DNA of 64,000 nucleotides from assembly GCA_963999645.1 (NCBI GenBank), contig CAXEUY010000003.1, positions 75,183 through 139,182 of the forward strand, in the 5' to 3' direction. The notes under the pieces were generated by a model. That model ran no database searches and was not told where the DNA came from. It saw only the letters and a program-made list of their open reading frames with translations. How positions within the stretch are numbered: position 1 is the first letter of the stretch; each line of letters starts with the position of its first letter. This document shows positions 52,901 to 62,235 of this stretch, in pieces. This DNA is from MedAcidi-G1 sp002294285. GTDB lineage: Bacteria > Actinomycetota > Acidimicrobiia > Acidimicrobiales > MedAcidi-G1. The translations under genes were made by a program, and so were the position numbers.

Positions 52901-53928
52901 CGGCCGCTCTAAAAGTTGACCTGGGTCAGGGTGAACGCTATTACGCCATGGGAGTTCACAGTTGGGATCATAAACTGCGGATCTATTCATACGACAACCC
53001 GACCGGATTCTGGACAATTGATCTAAAAATCAACGGATCACCCGCACAGCTCACCAACGGAGGGTTCGGAGCTGCATGGAGCCACGAAGACAAAATCTAC
53101 TTCTCATCAAACAGTGGCGATGGCGTATACGAAATCCTCATCCCAAGCGTCAACTTGAACGCCGGAACCGCGAACATCCGAAGAGTCGCTAATTCCCAGG
53201 CATCAGCGATCAACGACGGAACCACCTGCATAGGAATAGATTTCATTCCACCCCCACCCACAACAACCACAACACCCGACCCAACTGAACCTGACCCCAC
53301 ATCTAATCCATTCGCACCAGATCCAACTGAGCCTGATCCCGCACCCGACCCAACTGAACCCGACCCAACTGAACCCGACCCAACTGAACCTGTTCCCGCG
53401 CCTGACCCAACTGAACCTGACCCCTTACCGCAACCATCTGAGCCTGATCCCGCACCAGAACCATTTGCGCCAGATCCAACTGAGCCTGATCCCGCGCCTG
53501 ACCCAACTGAACCTGACCCAACAGAATTATTAGAAGAAGATGAGACACCGACCAGCACCACGACGACTCTCAACATCGAAGAAGAAGAAGAAGAAGTCAC
53601 AAGCCAGGCTCTTAGCAAAGTCGAAACTGAAGACAACGAAGGCTTAGATGAACAATCAACCAAAGAGGCACTCGGGAGAACTTCAGACAGCGGTAGTTCA
53701 ACATGGAGGATTATTCTTATTTTCTTCGCAGGTGCAGGAATTTTCCTAATAGTTGCTGTTTTGAGACGTAAGCGTTGCCTACACTGTGGAAGGCCTTTAA
53801 CACTAAAAGACGACATTTTGTTTGACGACGACGACAATCCCGAATGCGAGGAAAACCCTGAGGGTAAAGAGCACGAATTGAGAAGCGACAACAGGAATGA
53901 GCATGAGAACACTGTTCAATCAAACTAA
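49915..53928 (+). CDS. Giant secreted surface protein: SBBP propeller, Calx-beta-like domain, Pro/Asp/Thr/Glu repeats, C-terminal TM
   Basis: Up to 1337 residues (TTG 49915; ATG 49951 possible). Signal peptide KAVVTAVLAVSAVVGLFGSTAGA. Residues about 45-575 are SBBP-type propeller repeats (VDGSGNVYTAG, VDFDPG, FVSKLDSSG). About 583-690 is a Calx-beta-like domain (TLTFTGSNWNTPQTVTVTG). About 700-830 is Fn3-like. About 840-1110 is a further beta-rich domain (NPVDGALYGLMRVKG). About 1114-1205 is a DPTEPDP repeat. One membrane segment at about 1262-1284 is followed by RRKRCLHCGRP and an acidic tail. It shares its N-terminal AWSSEDGAV with the gene at 58294 (AWTSNDGAV), so they are paralogues. Likely envelope-anchored; adhesion or binding is possible but not shown. 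Confidence 0.85.
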   Translation: MVLKSGFVKRPSMVTRVQKAVVTAVLAVSAVVGLFGSTAGAWSSEDGAVAVWGGVTENDGLPAFFDNQTGWESLAVDAAGSMYLTGQFQRSVDFNASPTGTTTMTADNTAGCNQQTFVMKLDLFAEPYWAGQFGNDVSNSSCYVYPRSIAVDGNGNVYTTGTFNGGSVDFDPGAGVTNLVQTYVQRKAAFVSKLNSSGEFVWAYRIGSENVPGTLYDGGHLGEADAYSVAADGAGNVYVVGTFWGSTSFQHGAGVTTLNSSRPEHSRPDTFILKLNSSGEQVWLRQIEAPTGNRSSWPISVAVDGSGNVYTAGISTNGATIDFDPSGGVANLTISDAGQQHGNDAWILKLDSAGNYVWAKGPECNGSSTIPNSPVRGNDRSLTVDGSGNVFFVGEFEQKHINDSEDCDFDPGPGEAFALVGTGEGGFVWKLDSAGNYQWVKAFLKAEGQGVLNSISVHSVAVDGSGNVYSTGQFEGMVDFDPGEGTATLSGGQYANKDSVFLSKLDSSGNYVWAKQFGTLTNKEDGRQVALDGSGNVYLSGYILRNVEVDYDPGDGVLNLTDKEMFLVKLDSSGNLAPGGFNAPTGNITVSPTSLTVAESGTTATFTVVLGAVPASDVVLSLTASDTGEATIDKSTLTFTGSNWNTPQTVTVTGISDDAVDGDQNSTITISVVDASSPTAYQAVADSQISVVTTDTGSATPTLITGLTAIQCGAGLQATPDGNNCVPMEIPLLPPTAFSELEISLFASAAGSDGYVNWVPSTTNGLLEYVLAWFGPSGQPQTRTFDNTKIPEDVFYDLEDGIHSFEVLGSYANGDIAMSNRAYISVPTPPPPPTQNPEPIEVEPFDCEAFPSLIQVMGTPGLGHTVKQLDVQTGAYSDIFSISFNRNPRYTHLNGIGINPVDGALYGLMRVKGFGYLVRFDMAGNVGFVARVPAHSNAGDVDGLGRFIWPFGKNFYAISGIADMDSFADPGDAVDLSRISPVHIRSGSGGHGIADAAALKVDLGQGERYYAMGVHSWDHKLRIYSYDNPTGFWTIDLKINGSPAQLTNGGFGAAWSHEDKIYFSSNSGDGVYEILIPSVNLNAGTANIRRVANSQASAINDGTTCIGIDFIPPPPTTTTTPDPTEPDPTSNPFAPDPTEPDPAPDPTEPDPTEPDPTEPVPAPDPTEPDPLPQPSEPDPAPEPFAPDPTEPDPAPDPTEPDPTELLEEDETPTSTTTTLNIEEEEEEVTSQALSKVETEDNEGLDEQSTKEALGRTSDSGSSTWRIILIFFAGAGIFLIVAVLRRKRCLHCGRPLTLKDDILFDDDDNPECEENPEGKEHELRSDNRNEHENTVQSN
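53278..53522 (+). repeat. In-frame repeat coding D-P-T-E-P
   Basis: Units such as CCAACTGAACCTGACCC recur with small changes, encoding DPTEPDP/APDPTEP motifs in the stalk region of the surface protein. Several units are identical in sequence, so the copy number may vary. Confidence 0.85.
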
Positions 53929-56900
53929 AACAGTTTGGATTATCGCTCTTTGCGCTGTTACCGCCACACTTCTGACACTCCAAGTGATACCAGCTCAGGC
54001 CCAATCAGCAGGCATCACAGTCTCCAAAAGCACAGTAACAATTGAAGAATCCGGAACGACGAACTCTTTCACCGTAGTTCTAGATACGCAACCTGAAACC
54101 AGCGTCACCCTCTCTGCAACAAACTCAGAAACAACACAATTCTCCACCTCGCTCAGTTACCTGACCTTCACAAACGCCAACTGGAACACACCTCAGACGA
54201 TCACACTCACACCGACAAGTGACGACGTCGCAGACGGCGACACGTCAGCCACCATCACCCTGTCAGTACTCGATGCGACAAGCGACGACACTTACGACAA
54301 CGTCGCAGACGTAACAGTCGCTGTTACTGTCAGCGACAACAACGCCTGCGATGTGACAGTCGTGGAAACCAACGGAACCACAATGGTTACCGAAGCAGCC
54401 ACCACCGATACCTTCACAGTGAAACTAGCTGCGCAACCCACAAGTAACGTCGTCGTTTCAGTGGTAAGCAGCGACACAGGAGAAGCCACAGTCGACAAGG
54501 CGACACTCACCTTTACTTCCAGCAACTGGAACACCACACAAACAGTCACAGTCACAGGAGTTGACGACGCTTTAAACGACGACAACCAAATCGTTCCGAT
54601 AACCCTGGCATTCGTGGACGCATCATCGGACGACTGTTTCGACCCGACACCCGACACGACAGTTTCCACAACTGTAAGCGACAATGACAGTCCGGGTATA
54701 ACAGTCTCGGTTGTCGGTGGAACTATCGCAGTAACAGAGAAAGTAGTGGCAGCGACGGCAACCACAGCCGGTAACACTGATTCGTTTACCGTCGTGCTAA
54801 ACAAACAACCAGCAACAAGTGTCGTGCTTTCGGTAACGAGCAGCGACACAGGGGAGATAACTCTAAATCCCACTCAACTCACATTCACAAACGCGAACTG
54901 GTCAACTCCACAGACCGTGACAGTGACAGGAGCTAACGACACCCAGATCGATGGAACCCAAAGTGCGAATGTGACAATCTCAGTGGTGGACGCTTCATCA
55001 GATGACACCTACGACGCTGAAACAGACATAGTTCTTAGCGCGACAAACGAAGATGATGACGCTGTTGTCGCCACAACCACAACCACAACCACAACCACAA
55101 CCCTCCCACCAGTTGCCGTAGCCGAAACAGTGATAGCAACCGGCCCTAGCTGCGAAACAGGACCTTCCGCTGACTGCAGAGAAGCTGACCTTTCTGGGAA
55201 AGTGTTTTTCTACTCGGATCTCAGTGAAATCCAACTACAAGATTCGACACTTGTCTCAGCAACTTTTGTCAACGCAGACCTTTCAAATGCAAAAATGAAT
55301 AGAAGCAATCTTGAGAGAGCGAACATAAAAAACTCTTTCCTCTACGGCGTAGATTTGAACGAAGCAAACATGTACCTCGCTGACATCTCCAACTCGGAAC
55401 TTCCTTACGCAGTCATGCAAAACGCAAACATGCTGGCTGTGAACGCAACCAATTCTGAACTGGTCCAGGCAAACCTGAGAAACGCAGACCTGCGATTCGC
55501 CAATCTTAACGGGGCAGATTTGGCAAAAGCTGATCTGACAGGAGCTGACTTGACAGGAGCTGATCTGACAGGAGCTGACCTGTCTGATGTGAACCTCACC
55601 GGAGCTAACCTCTACGGAGCGAACCTCACGAATGTGAACCTGACCGGAGCTGTGCTTTCAAATTCGACCATGTTCTTGGCAACCACCACGGGTGCTTACA
55701 TGAAATATGCCGGTCCCCGTAATTCAACCCTGTCGTTGAGCGTTATCGACGGTCAAACCCGTTATTGGGCGTTGAGAGCGGGAAGCGGTATAAATACGGT
55801 CAATTTCCATTCCGGTACTCTTGCAGGAAACGATTTGTCAGGTCTCATATTACGAAACAAGAATTTTTCCAAAATGAACCTGAGAAACGCGAATCTTTCA
55901 GAAGCGGACCTTTCAGGTTCAAACATGACTGGAGCTGACCTGACAGATGCAGATTTAACAAAGGCCACCCTTTATGGTGTGAATCTGACAGGGGCAGATT
56001 TGAACAATAGTCAACTGGCCGAATCGACACTGACGACAGCCAATCTCACCACAGCAGATTTGAGCGGATCTAATTTGAGACAAGTATCAGCCGCCTCAGC
56101 AAACATGACAGGAGCTGACCTGACTGAAGCAGACCTGACAGATGCAAATCTCTCTAACAGCACACTCAGTTCAGCGAAACTAAAAAACACAGATCTAACC
56201 CGGGCTAACTTGAACGGAACCACGGCTACATCAGCAAAACTAACTTTCGTCACAGCACAAGGCTCGAATCTTTCAAATGCCAACCTTACGAGCGCCACAT
56301 TGATCGGGGGAGATTTCAACGGCTCCGACATGGTTCTAGCACATTTCGATAATGCAACGATTACGCACACAGATTTCACCTCCACACTCGCTAACTACAC
56401 GACATGGACCTCAGCGACGTTGACAAGACCAAAATTCAACGGCTCTGACCTGACCGGCGCGAACTTCACCAGCAGTGCGATAACCGAGTTCACTGCTCCG
56501 GGAGCGACTCTCGATAACGCTAATTTCTCTAATACGAACACTGGTCTCAAAGGCGCCAATCTCAACGGGGCATCTATGGCCGGAGCCAATGTTTCAAGAC
56601 TGGACATGTCAGAGGCAAAAATCTCAGACGCATCACTAACAGGGGCCAACTTTAAAGACTCGAATCTTACTTCTGTGGATGCACAGAGGTCGGATCTGTC
56701 GGAGACAGATTTCAGGGACGCCAATCTCACTAGGGCAAGATTTGATAGTTCCGATTTCACTAACTCGAATATGAAAAGCTCAGTTCTCACTCAAACAGGA
56801 CTATACAAAGCAAACCTGGCAGGTGCGGATGTGAGCTATTCAGAATTCGACCGTACAAACATACAAGAAGCTAACCTGACCGGAGCGAATCTCACGGGCA

Positions 56901-58243
56901 GTATCTTTACGGGTGTCACTCCGATGCACGTCAAATTAGACGGAGCTGACCTTACAGGAGTTGTATTACTCCAAAGCAGGTTTATTAGAACAACATTCAA
57001 TGATGCTGACCTTACTGGTGTCAATCTGTCAGAAAGTAACCTTTCCGGAAGTAAATTTGCTGGAGCAAAACAAACTGGTTGGACGCTATGGCCATTTTCT
57101 GTTTCATCAACTTCTTTAGGAGTAGTTCAAAGGGAAATGCGGAACCCGGATCTGGTATGTGACTTGACTTCTGTAAGTGACTGTTCAGGTGCCGATTTGA
57201 ACCACACGGACATGGCATCAAGGAAACTTCAAAACGCCCGCCTAATCGAAACGAATCTAACAGGCTCTGATTTGACCGAAGTTGACATGACAGGCGTTTT
57301 TGCACCCGGAGCGCTACTTACCGGAGCAAGTTTGGAAGGATCAAAACTTGAAGCCTCTGATCTTTCAGGGGCAAATCTAGTTGGGGCTAAACTACGCAAC
57401 TCCAATTTGTCAAAAGCAAAGCTTGTCAGAGCGGACCTCAGAGGCGCTGACCTGAGAGGAGTTGACATACGCGGTGCGAACATTTCAACAACACTTCTTG
57501 CAGGTGTCCAATGGGATGGGGCAACAGCTGACACCGATACGGTGCTACCGGAAAGTATCCGCTTAGGTGCTGCAGGTTTAGGGATTACAATTCTCAAGGC
57601 CACTCAACAATCGGTAGTACCTTGTGAACCTTCGATTGGCTCTATTTGTCCCGGAATTGATCTGAGCAATGAAAATCACTTCGGAGTTGATTTTTCCGGT
57701 TCAGTTTTCACTAGTGGAACCTTTATAAAAACAGATTTTTCAAATTCGGTACTTGAAAGAATTGATTTTTCAAATGGAAAACTTTGGGAGTCTCACATGA
57801 GGAATGCTTCATTAAAGTCCTCTAATTTCACAGGGGCTTCACTCTATGGAGCCAGTTTGGTCAACGCTGATATGCAAAATGCTTTATTCGAAGGTGCGAA
57901 TTTACGATATGCGGACACTTATCAATCTGATTTCACTTCTGCAGATCTTCGAAATTCTAATCTTGACCATATAACTGGAAGGTGGGCAGATTTCTCATGG
58001 GCAGATTTGACCGGAGCAACTTTTGTTGAATCGAGTCTCTTCTGGGCGGACTTTGATCATGCTGACTTGAGTGAAACAGATTTGCGCAACGCGGACATGC
58101 GGAGAGCCAATCTCCAGTATGCGGATCTGCGTGGGGCAGATCTGACAGACGCAGACCTAACTGGAGCTTTCGCTAATTCTAAAACACTCTGGCCAATCGG
58201 TTTTGTGCCATATTTTGCGGGTGTTGTCACCTGGAGCGACTAG
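53897..58243 (+). CDS. Giant secreted Calx-beta-like/pentapeptide-repeat protein
   Basis: 1448 residues. The ATG 53897 lies inside the upstream gene (32-nt overlap) with AGGA before it; ATG 53903 is an alternative. Signal peptide WIIALCAVTATLLTLQVIPAQAQ. Three Calx-beta-like domains at about 37-150, 152-262 and 265-385 (each with LTFTxxNWNTPQTVTxTG). Then a run of eight Thr and LPP. Residues about 410-1448 are A(D/N)LxxAxLxG pentapeptide repeats, which form a right-handed square beta-helix. Three Cys-pair headers (CETGPSADC, CDLTSVSDC, CEPSIGSIC) divide it into modules. Closing W motifs are TGWTLWPF and SKTLWPIGF. No membrane anchor at the C-terminus. Function unknown. Confidence 0.87.
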   Translation: MSMRTLFNQTKTVWIIALCAVTATLLTLQVIPAQAQSAGITVSKSTVTIEESGTTNSFTVVLDTQPETSVTLSATNSETTQFSTSLSYLTFTNANWNTPQTITLTPTSDDVADGDTSATITLSVLDATSDDTYDNVADVTVAVTVSDNNACDVTVVETNGTTMVTEAATTDTFTVKLAAQPTSNVVVSVVSSDTGEATVDKATLTFTSSNWNTTQTVTVTGVDDALNDDNQIVPITLAFVDASSDDCFDPTPDTTVSTTVSDNDSPGITVSVVGGTIAVTEKVVAATATTAGNTDSFTVVLNKQPATSVVLSVTSSDTGEITLNPTQLTFTNANWSTPQTVTVTGANDTQIDGTQSANVTISVVDASSDDTYDAETDIVLSATNEDDDAVVATTTTTTTTTTLPPVAVAETVIATGPSCETGPSADCREADLSGKVFFYSDLSEIQLQDSTLVSATFVNADLSNAKMNRSNLERANIKNSFLYGVDLNEANMYLADISNSELPYAVMQNANMLAVNATNSELVQANLRNADLRFANLNGADLAKADLTGADLTGADLTGADLSDVNLTGANLYGANLTNVNLTGAVLSNSTMFLATTTGAYMKYAGPRNSTLSLSVIDGQTRYWALRAGSGINTVNFHSGTLAGNDLSGLILRNKNFSKMNLRNANLSEADLSGSNMTGADLTDADLTKATLYGVNLTGADLNNSQLAESTLTTANLTTADLSGSNLRQVSAASANMTGADLTEADLTDANLSNSTLSSAKLKNTDLTRANLNGTTATSAKLTFVTAQGSNLSNANLTSATLIGGDFNGSDMVLAHFDNATITHTDFTSTLANYTTWTSATLTRPKFNGSDLTGANFTSSAITEFTAPGATLDNANFSNTNTGLKGANLNGASMAGANVSRLDMSEAKISDASLTGANFKDSNLTSVDAQRSDLSETDFRDANLTRARFDSSDFTNSNMKSSVLTQTGLYKANLAGADVSYSEFDRTNIQEANLTGANLTGSIFTGVTPMHVKLDGADLTGVVLLQSRFIRTTFNDADLTGVNLSESNLSGSKFAGAKQTGWTLWPFSVSSTSLGVVQREMRNPDLVCDLTSVSDCSGADLNHTDMASRKLQNARLIETNLTGSDLTEVDMTGVFAPGALLTGASLEGSKLEASDLSGANLVGAKLRNSNLSKAKLVRADLRGADLRGVDIRGANISTTLLAGVQWDGATADTDTVLPESIRLGAAGLGITILKATQQSVVPCEPSIGSICPGIDLSNENHFGVDFSGSVFTSGTFIKTDFSNSVLERIDFSNGKLWESHMRNASLKSSNFTGASLYGASLVNADMQNALFEGANLRYADTYQSDFTSADLRNSNLDHITGRWADFSWADLTGATFVESSLFWADFDHADLSETDLRNADMRRANLQYADLRGADLTDADLTGAFANSKTLWPIGFVPYFAGVVTWSD

Positions 58244-58293
58244 CGGTTTTTAGAGTAGTAAAAGGTTTTTAATTTAAGTGTCTAGACCATTTT

Positions 58294-61200
58294 TTAATCA
58301 TGCCATGGGCTTCTTTGTGGTTCAGTCTTCTTACTTTCACCGCCTGGGCCTTTGGCGTACATTCTAAAACGCTCAATATCTTCGTCCGTGACAGAAGTAG
58401 CGAAGACATCATCATCGTACTCACCTACTATTCGCCATTTATCATCAAAGAAACCTTCAAGGATATAAGAATTTAGCTTTCCGCCTTTTTCAGGTTCACT
58501 CCATACGATGGTTGCAGTTGTCTCGTCTTCTTCCCAACCGAGTTTTTTGGATACCTCGAAGTCTTCTGGCATTCCCGGTGGGCGGCGTCCGAACAAACCG
58601 AGTATCAGCATTCCCAGAGCTGTTCCTGCTAGAAGGCCCAGCCACCATTTACGTGAAAGATAAAGACCAGCGGCTGCGAGGAGGCCTGCTCCAGTAGCGA
58701 TCAGACCCGCAGGAACCCCATCGTCAGAGTCGCTTGTTCCAGATTCTTCTAATGCCTGTTCTGTCACTATTTCTACTGATCCGACAGACAGAGTCGCAGT
58801 GTCACTTTCAGGTGGCACCACAGTCAACTGGACCACAAGAGTGGTTGTTGTAGCAGGCATTGTGGTTGTTGGTGCGATTGTGGTCGTCGCTGTGGTTGTT
58901 GTAGCAGGCGTGGTGGTTGTGGGCGCTGCTGTGGTCGTTGTTGTTGTGGGTGCGACTGTGGTTGTTGTTGATGTGCTCGTGGTTGTGGGTGCGACTGTGC
59001 TCGTGGTGGTTGTTGTGCTCGTGGTTGTTGTGCTCGTGGTTGTTGTGGTTGTGGTTGGTGTGGGAACAATTACGCCGTTAAGAACGTTTATTGTCGCAAC
59101 GTTGGAAGCTATTGCGGAACCGTTGTTGTACACGGCGAGGATTCTAAACGAATGACTACCGTCAGCTAAACCGGTTGCGATGTGGTCGAGTGTGGCACCA
59201 GAGAAAGTGTTCACGTTGCTGAAAGAACCTGAAGTCGGATCCCTGTGAGCTAACGAAAACGAAGCGACGTTACTCGGATCTGAAGCAGCCCAGTTAAGAA
59301 TACCGGTGTCACCTGTGGGAGCTGCTGAAAGACTCACCGTGCCTGCAGGCGGAGCTGTCGTTGTTGATGACGTCGGTATTGTTGTTGCAGGCGGGGTGGT
59401 GGTGGTCACAGCAACATCGTCGTCGGTTGTAGTCACTGTCACAATCTGATCTGCCACGGGATCAAAATTGTCCGCGGAACTGGCATCAACAACTGAGAAA
59501 GTAACTGCAGTAGTCTGATCACCATCCACTGTGGTTTCATCAACCCCTGTCACTATTACATCTTGCGGCGCATCCCAGTTCGAGTTGGTGAACGTCACCT
59601 GAGCGCTACCGACTGTCACCTCGCCTAAATCAGGAGAAGTGACTGATATAACCACATCAGATGTGGGTTGTGAATCCAACACGACTGTGATCGTTGCTGT
59701 AGTTCCCGCTTCAGAAACTGTCGCTGTTGCACTCGAAATTGTAAAACCTGGTCCATCGTCATCAACTGTTGTAACAGAAACCGTTTGGTTGGCAAGAGCG
59801 TCATACGAATTGTCGGCAGTTGAACCTGCATTCACAGCCAATGTGACCGTGGAAGACTGGTCACCATCATCGAGGTTGTCATCAACACCCGTGACAGTCA
59901 CAGTCTGAGGAGAGTCCCAATCACCAGCAGTGAATGTAAGCGTTGACTTATCCACCGTAGCCTCACCGGTATCACTAGCAGACAGATCAATCACCACATT
60001 CCCAGAAGGTTGGGAATCTAAAACAACAGTGAAAGTCCCCGTTGTACCCGCCTCAGAAACAGTTGCGGTGGCGGGGGTGCGTGTAAATCCTGCAGTGTCA
60101 CAGTTTGCTTCCGTTACATTCAGAGCATGGTTGGGAAGTGTGCGTGTGGTCGCGTCTTTAGCCGCAAAGGCTAGATATACGCTCCAACCTGCGGGAATAA
60201 CTCCAGTTTGAGAGGGTCCCGCTCCGTCGTAGTCGACGTCACTGTCAACCCATGTTTCAGGGGTAGCATTTTTCTTCCACTTAAAGTTTCCGTTTGAGAA
60301 AAGTTTGAATGTGACAGGGTCAGCTGCGTTTGCTACATCGAGATTAAATTGATTGCCAACCCAGCCAATGATTCCAAAATACGACCAGTATTGCGAAGGT
60401 TGAGATGTGTTGCCGTCGTGATCTATATGCATACCAACCCAAAGGAGGTTATGGGTTGGCAATGTGGAGGTTCCATCGTGGAAGTTGGTTTTGATGTACT
60501 CTCCGACACCCAAACCTGATGCCGCAAGCGCAGAATCTTGTATTACGTACTGTCTAGTCGCTACGCCAGGAGTGTCATGATCGAAAGTCCATTCCCCACC
60601 AGCACAGAGAGGTGCAGTTTTGACCACTTCGGCTGGGCGACCTTGAAGATCGTTGCCGTCCACACTTCCGTCGATAATTTGAAACCCACTTGGAGGATTC
60701 TGAATGATGTTGCCGTCTGCTAGCTCACCTGCTGCATTGTATTTGGCGACAAATCCTTCTGAGTTTCCAGCTGAAGTTATTTCAACTGTGTCTGAGCCTG
60801 GGTCAAAGTCCATTGTTCCTTGGAAATACCCTGAAAGGTAAACATTGCTAGAGCCGTCGCTTGCTAAACCGTACATTCTTGAGTCGCCGGTAACTGGGAA
60901 AGCATTTCCCCATACGTAGGCGCCTGAAGAGTTGTGTTTCACCATGTAACCGGTGTCAATCCCTGAGTCGGTTGTGAAATTGTTGGTTCCAGCACCAGAG
61001 TCCAGATCGGCGGTTCCATTAAAATGTCCTGCCGAGTACACATTTCCGGAAGAGTCAACTGCGATTGCCGTACCACCGTTAGTAGAAGTCCCGGAACCTC
61101 CCCAAGCCACCGCCCACTGCGTTTGACCTGACGAATTCATCTTCATTGCAAATAAGTCTCTAGTAGTACTACCTAGTTGGATTGTTCCAGAGCCTGTATC

Positions 61201-62235
61201 CCAATCTCCTTCAGCTCCAGATTGCCAACCAGTCGCGTAGACGAAGCCTCCTTTAGCAGCTAGTGCATCTATACGGTCATTGCCGCTTGAACCGAACGAC
61301 TTCGCCCAGCCAAGGTCTCCGGTTGCATCAAACTGAGCTATCCAAGAGTCGTATCCTCCCTGTTTAGGTGAGTCACCAGTACCTGTGGTGGTTAAAAGAA
61401 CTTCGTCACTAGGATCAGGGTCGTAATCTCGTGCGTTTGGAGAAATGAAACCGCCAACATAAACGTGGTGGTTGTCACGGTCTACAGCCACGTCGTAGAC
61501 AAAGTCAGCATTGACGTCTCCTATAGTGTGCGCCCATTCAACGGAACCGCTGACTGAAATTTTGTTTATGAACCAGTCATAACCGCCAGCAGACGTTACT
61601 GACGTGGTCGTTCCAGCGTCAAAGTTAGTGTCGGAGGTGTCTGAGAATGTCGCTGCTACATAGACTTCGTTACCAGGTCCAAAGTCCACACCTCTACCCT
61701 CGACGATTGTTTCACCACCAGCTCCTTTACCCCAAACCACATCTCCTGTTGAGGCGTTGATCAGAACTACGAAAGCATCCCACTCTGATGCCGAGGTGAT
61801 AGTCGCCATGGAACCTGCGCCGTCGAAGTCCATAGTTCCCTTGTAATGTCCAGTAACAGCTACATAGGCACCGTCGTTACTGACAGCACAGTCGCCGACA
61901 ACTCCACTGATGTCAGCGTCGAGAAGGCGGGCCCAGATTAAGTTTCCAGACGTGTTGTATTTCGATATGACTGGCTGATTTTGTCCAGCGCCGTCAATTA
62001 GTACAGTTGTGTCCGGATCAGGATCAACGTCAAATTCTCCGCGATACCAGCCGCATGCGTAGATGTTTCCAGACGAATCAACAACTACTTCAGGAACCGC
62101 ACCAGGCTTTGTACTAGGAGCGTGAATCGAAACAGCACCGTCATTGGAAGTCCAGGCAGAGGCAGTCGACGGCAAAAATATAACTGTTAGAAAAGCGATC
62201 AGTAAAGTTGCTTTCAGGCGTTTACTCAAGGCCAT
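58294..62235 (-). CDS. Giant surface protein, tandem copy 1: SBBP, Calx-beta-like, Thr-rich linker, two TM
   Basis: 1313 residues from the ATG at 62235 (MALSKRLKATLL), which overlaps the preceding gene's stop by 14 nt; a longer frame to 62265 exists. Signal peptide LIAFLTVIFLPSTASA. About 26-520 SBBP repeats (VDSSGNVYSAGHFNG, DFDPGSD). About 530-710 a beta-sandwich-like domain (GGEWTFDHDTPG, HIDHDGNTS). About 720-930 two Calx-beta-like domains. About 945-1045 Fn3-like. About 1057-1131 Thr-rich linker. Two membrane segments at about 1172-1213 with SRKWW between. C-terminal Fn3-like tail about 1228-1313. It is followed, upstream on this strand, by a second copy with which a 1.5-kb block is shared. 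Confidence 0.87.
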   Translation of the reverse strand: MALSKRLKATLLIAFLTVIFLPSTASAWTSNDGAVSIHAPSTKPGAVPEVVVDSSGNIYACGWYRGEFDVDPDPDTTVLIDGAGQNQPVISKYNTSGNLIWARLLDADISGVVGDCAVSNDGAYVAVTGHYKGTMDFDGAGSMATITSASEWDAFVVLINASTGDVVWGKGAGGETIVEGRGVDFGPGNEVYVAATFSDTSDTNFDAGTTTSVTSAGGYDWFINKISVSGSVEWAHTIGDVNADFVYDVAVDRDNHHVYVGGFISPNARDYDPDPSDEVLLTTTGTGDSPKQGGYDSWIAQFDATGDLGWAKSFGSSGNDRIDALAAKGGFVYATGWQSGAEGDWDTGSGTIQLGSTTRDLFAMKMNSSGQTQWAVAWGGSGTSTNGGTAIAVDSSGNVYSAGHFNGTADLDSGAGTNNFTTDSGIDTGYMVKHNSSGAYVWGNAFPVTGDSRMYGLASDGSSNVYLSGYFQGTMDFDPGSDTVEITSAGNSEGFVAKYNAAGELADGNIIQNPPSGFQIIDGSVDGNDLQGRPAEVVKTAPLCAGGEWTFDHDTPGVATRQYVIQDSALAASGLGVGEYIKTNFHDGTSTLPTHNLLWVGMHIDHDGNTSQPSQYWSYFGIIGWVGNQFNLDVANAADPVTFKLFSNGNFKWKKNATPETWVDSDVDYDGAGPSQTGVIPAGWSVYLAFAAKDATTRTLPNHALNVTEANCDTAGFTRTPATATVSEAGTTGTFTVVLDSQPSGNVVIDLSASDTGEATVDKSTLTFTAGDWDSPQTVTVTGVDDNLDDGDQSSTVTLAVNAGSTADNSYDALANQTVSVTTVDDDGPGFTISSATATVSEAGTTATITVVLDSQPTSDVVISVTSPDLGEVTVGSAQVTFTNSNWDAPQDVIVTGVDETTVDGDQTTAVTFSVVDASSADNFDPVADQIVTVTTTDDDVAVTTTTPPATTIPTSSTTTAPPAGTVSLSAAPTGDTGILNWAASDPSNVASFSLAHRDPTSGSFSNVNTFSGATLDHIATGLADGSHSFRILAVYNNGSAIASNVATINVLNGVIVPTPTTTTTTTSTTTTSTTTTTSTVAPTTTSTSTTTTVAPTTTTTTAAPTTTTPATTTTATTTIAPTTTMPATTTTLVVQLTVVPPESDTATLSVGSVEIVTEQALEESGTSDSDDGVPAGLIATGAGLLAAAGLYLSRKWWLGLLAGTALGMLILGLFGRRPPGMPEDFEVSKKLGWEEDETTATIVWSEPEKGGKLNSYILEGFFDDKWRIVGEYDDDVFATSVTDEDIERFRMYAKGPGGESKKTEPQRSPWHD
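58551..60069 (-). repeat. 1519-bp direct repeat, copy 1 (within surface protein copy 1)
   Basis: Matches 62482-64000 at a constant offset of 3931. I saw no difference by eye in the lines compared, and embedded frames in all phases have the same residues. Immediately below 58551 the two copies differ (AGTTTTTTGG against TATTTTTTTGA). The repeat may extend beyond the window in copy 2. Confidence 0.9.

Noticed and set aside
53097..53912. 271-residue Ser/Gly-rich frame on the minus strand
   Set aside because: Antisense to the DPTEP repeat and tail of the surface protein; composition follows from the repeat, and the opposite frame has a clear domain structure.
58799..59155. Val-rich 118-residue frame on the plus strand (again at 62730-63086)
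   Set aside because: It is the antisense of the Thr-rich linker codons of the surface genes; low complexity with no start signal.
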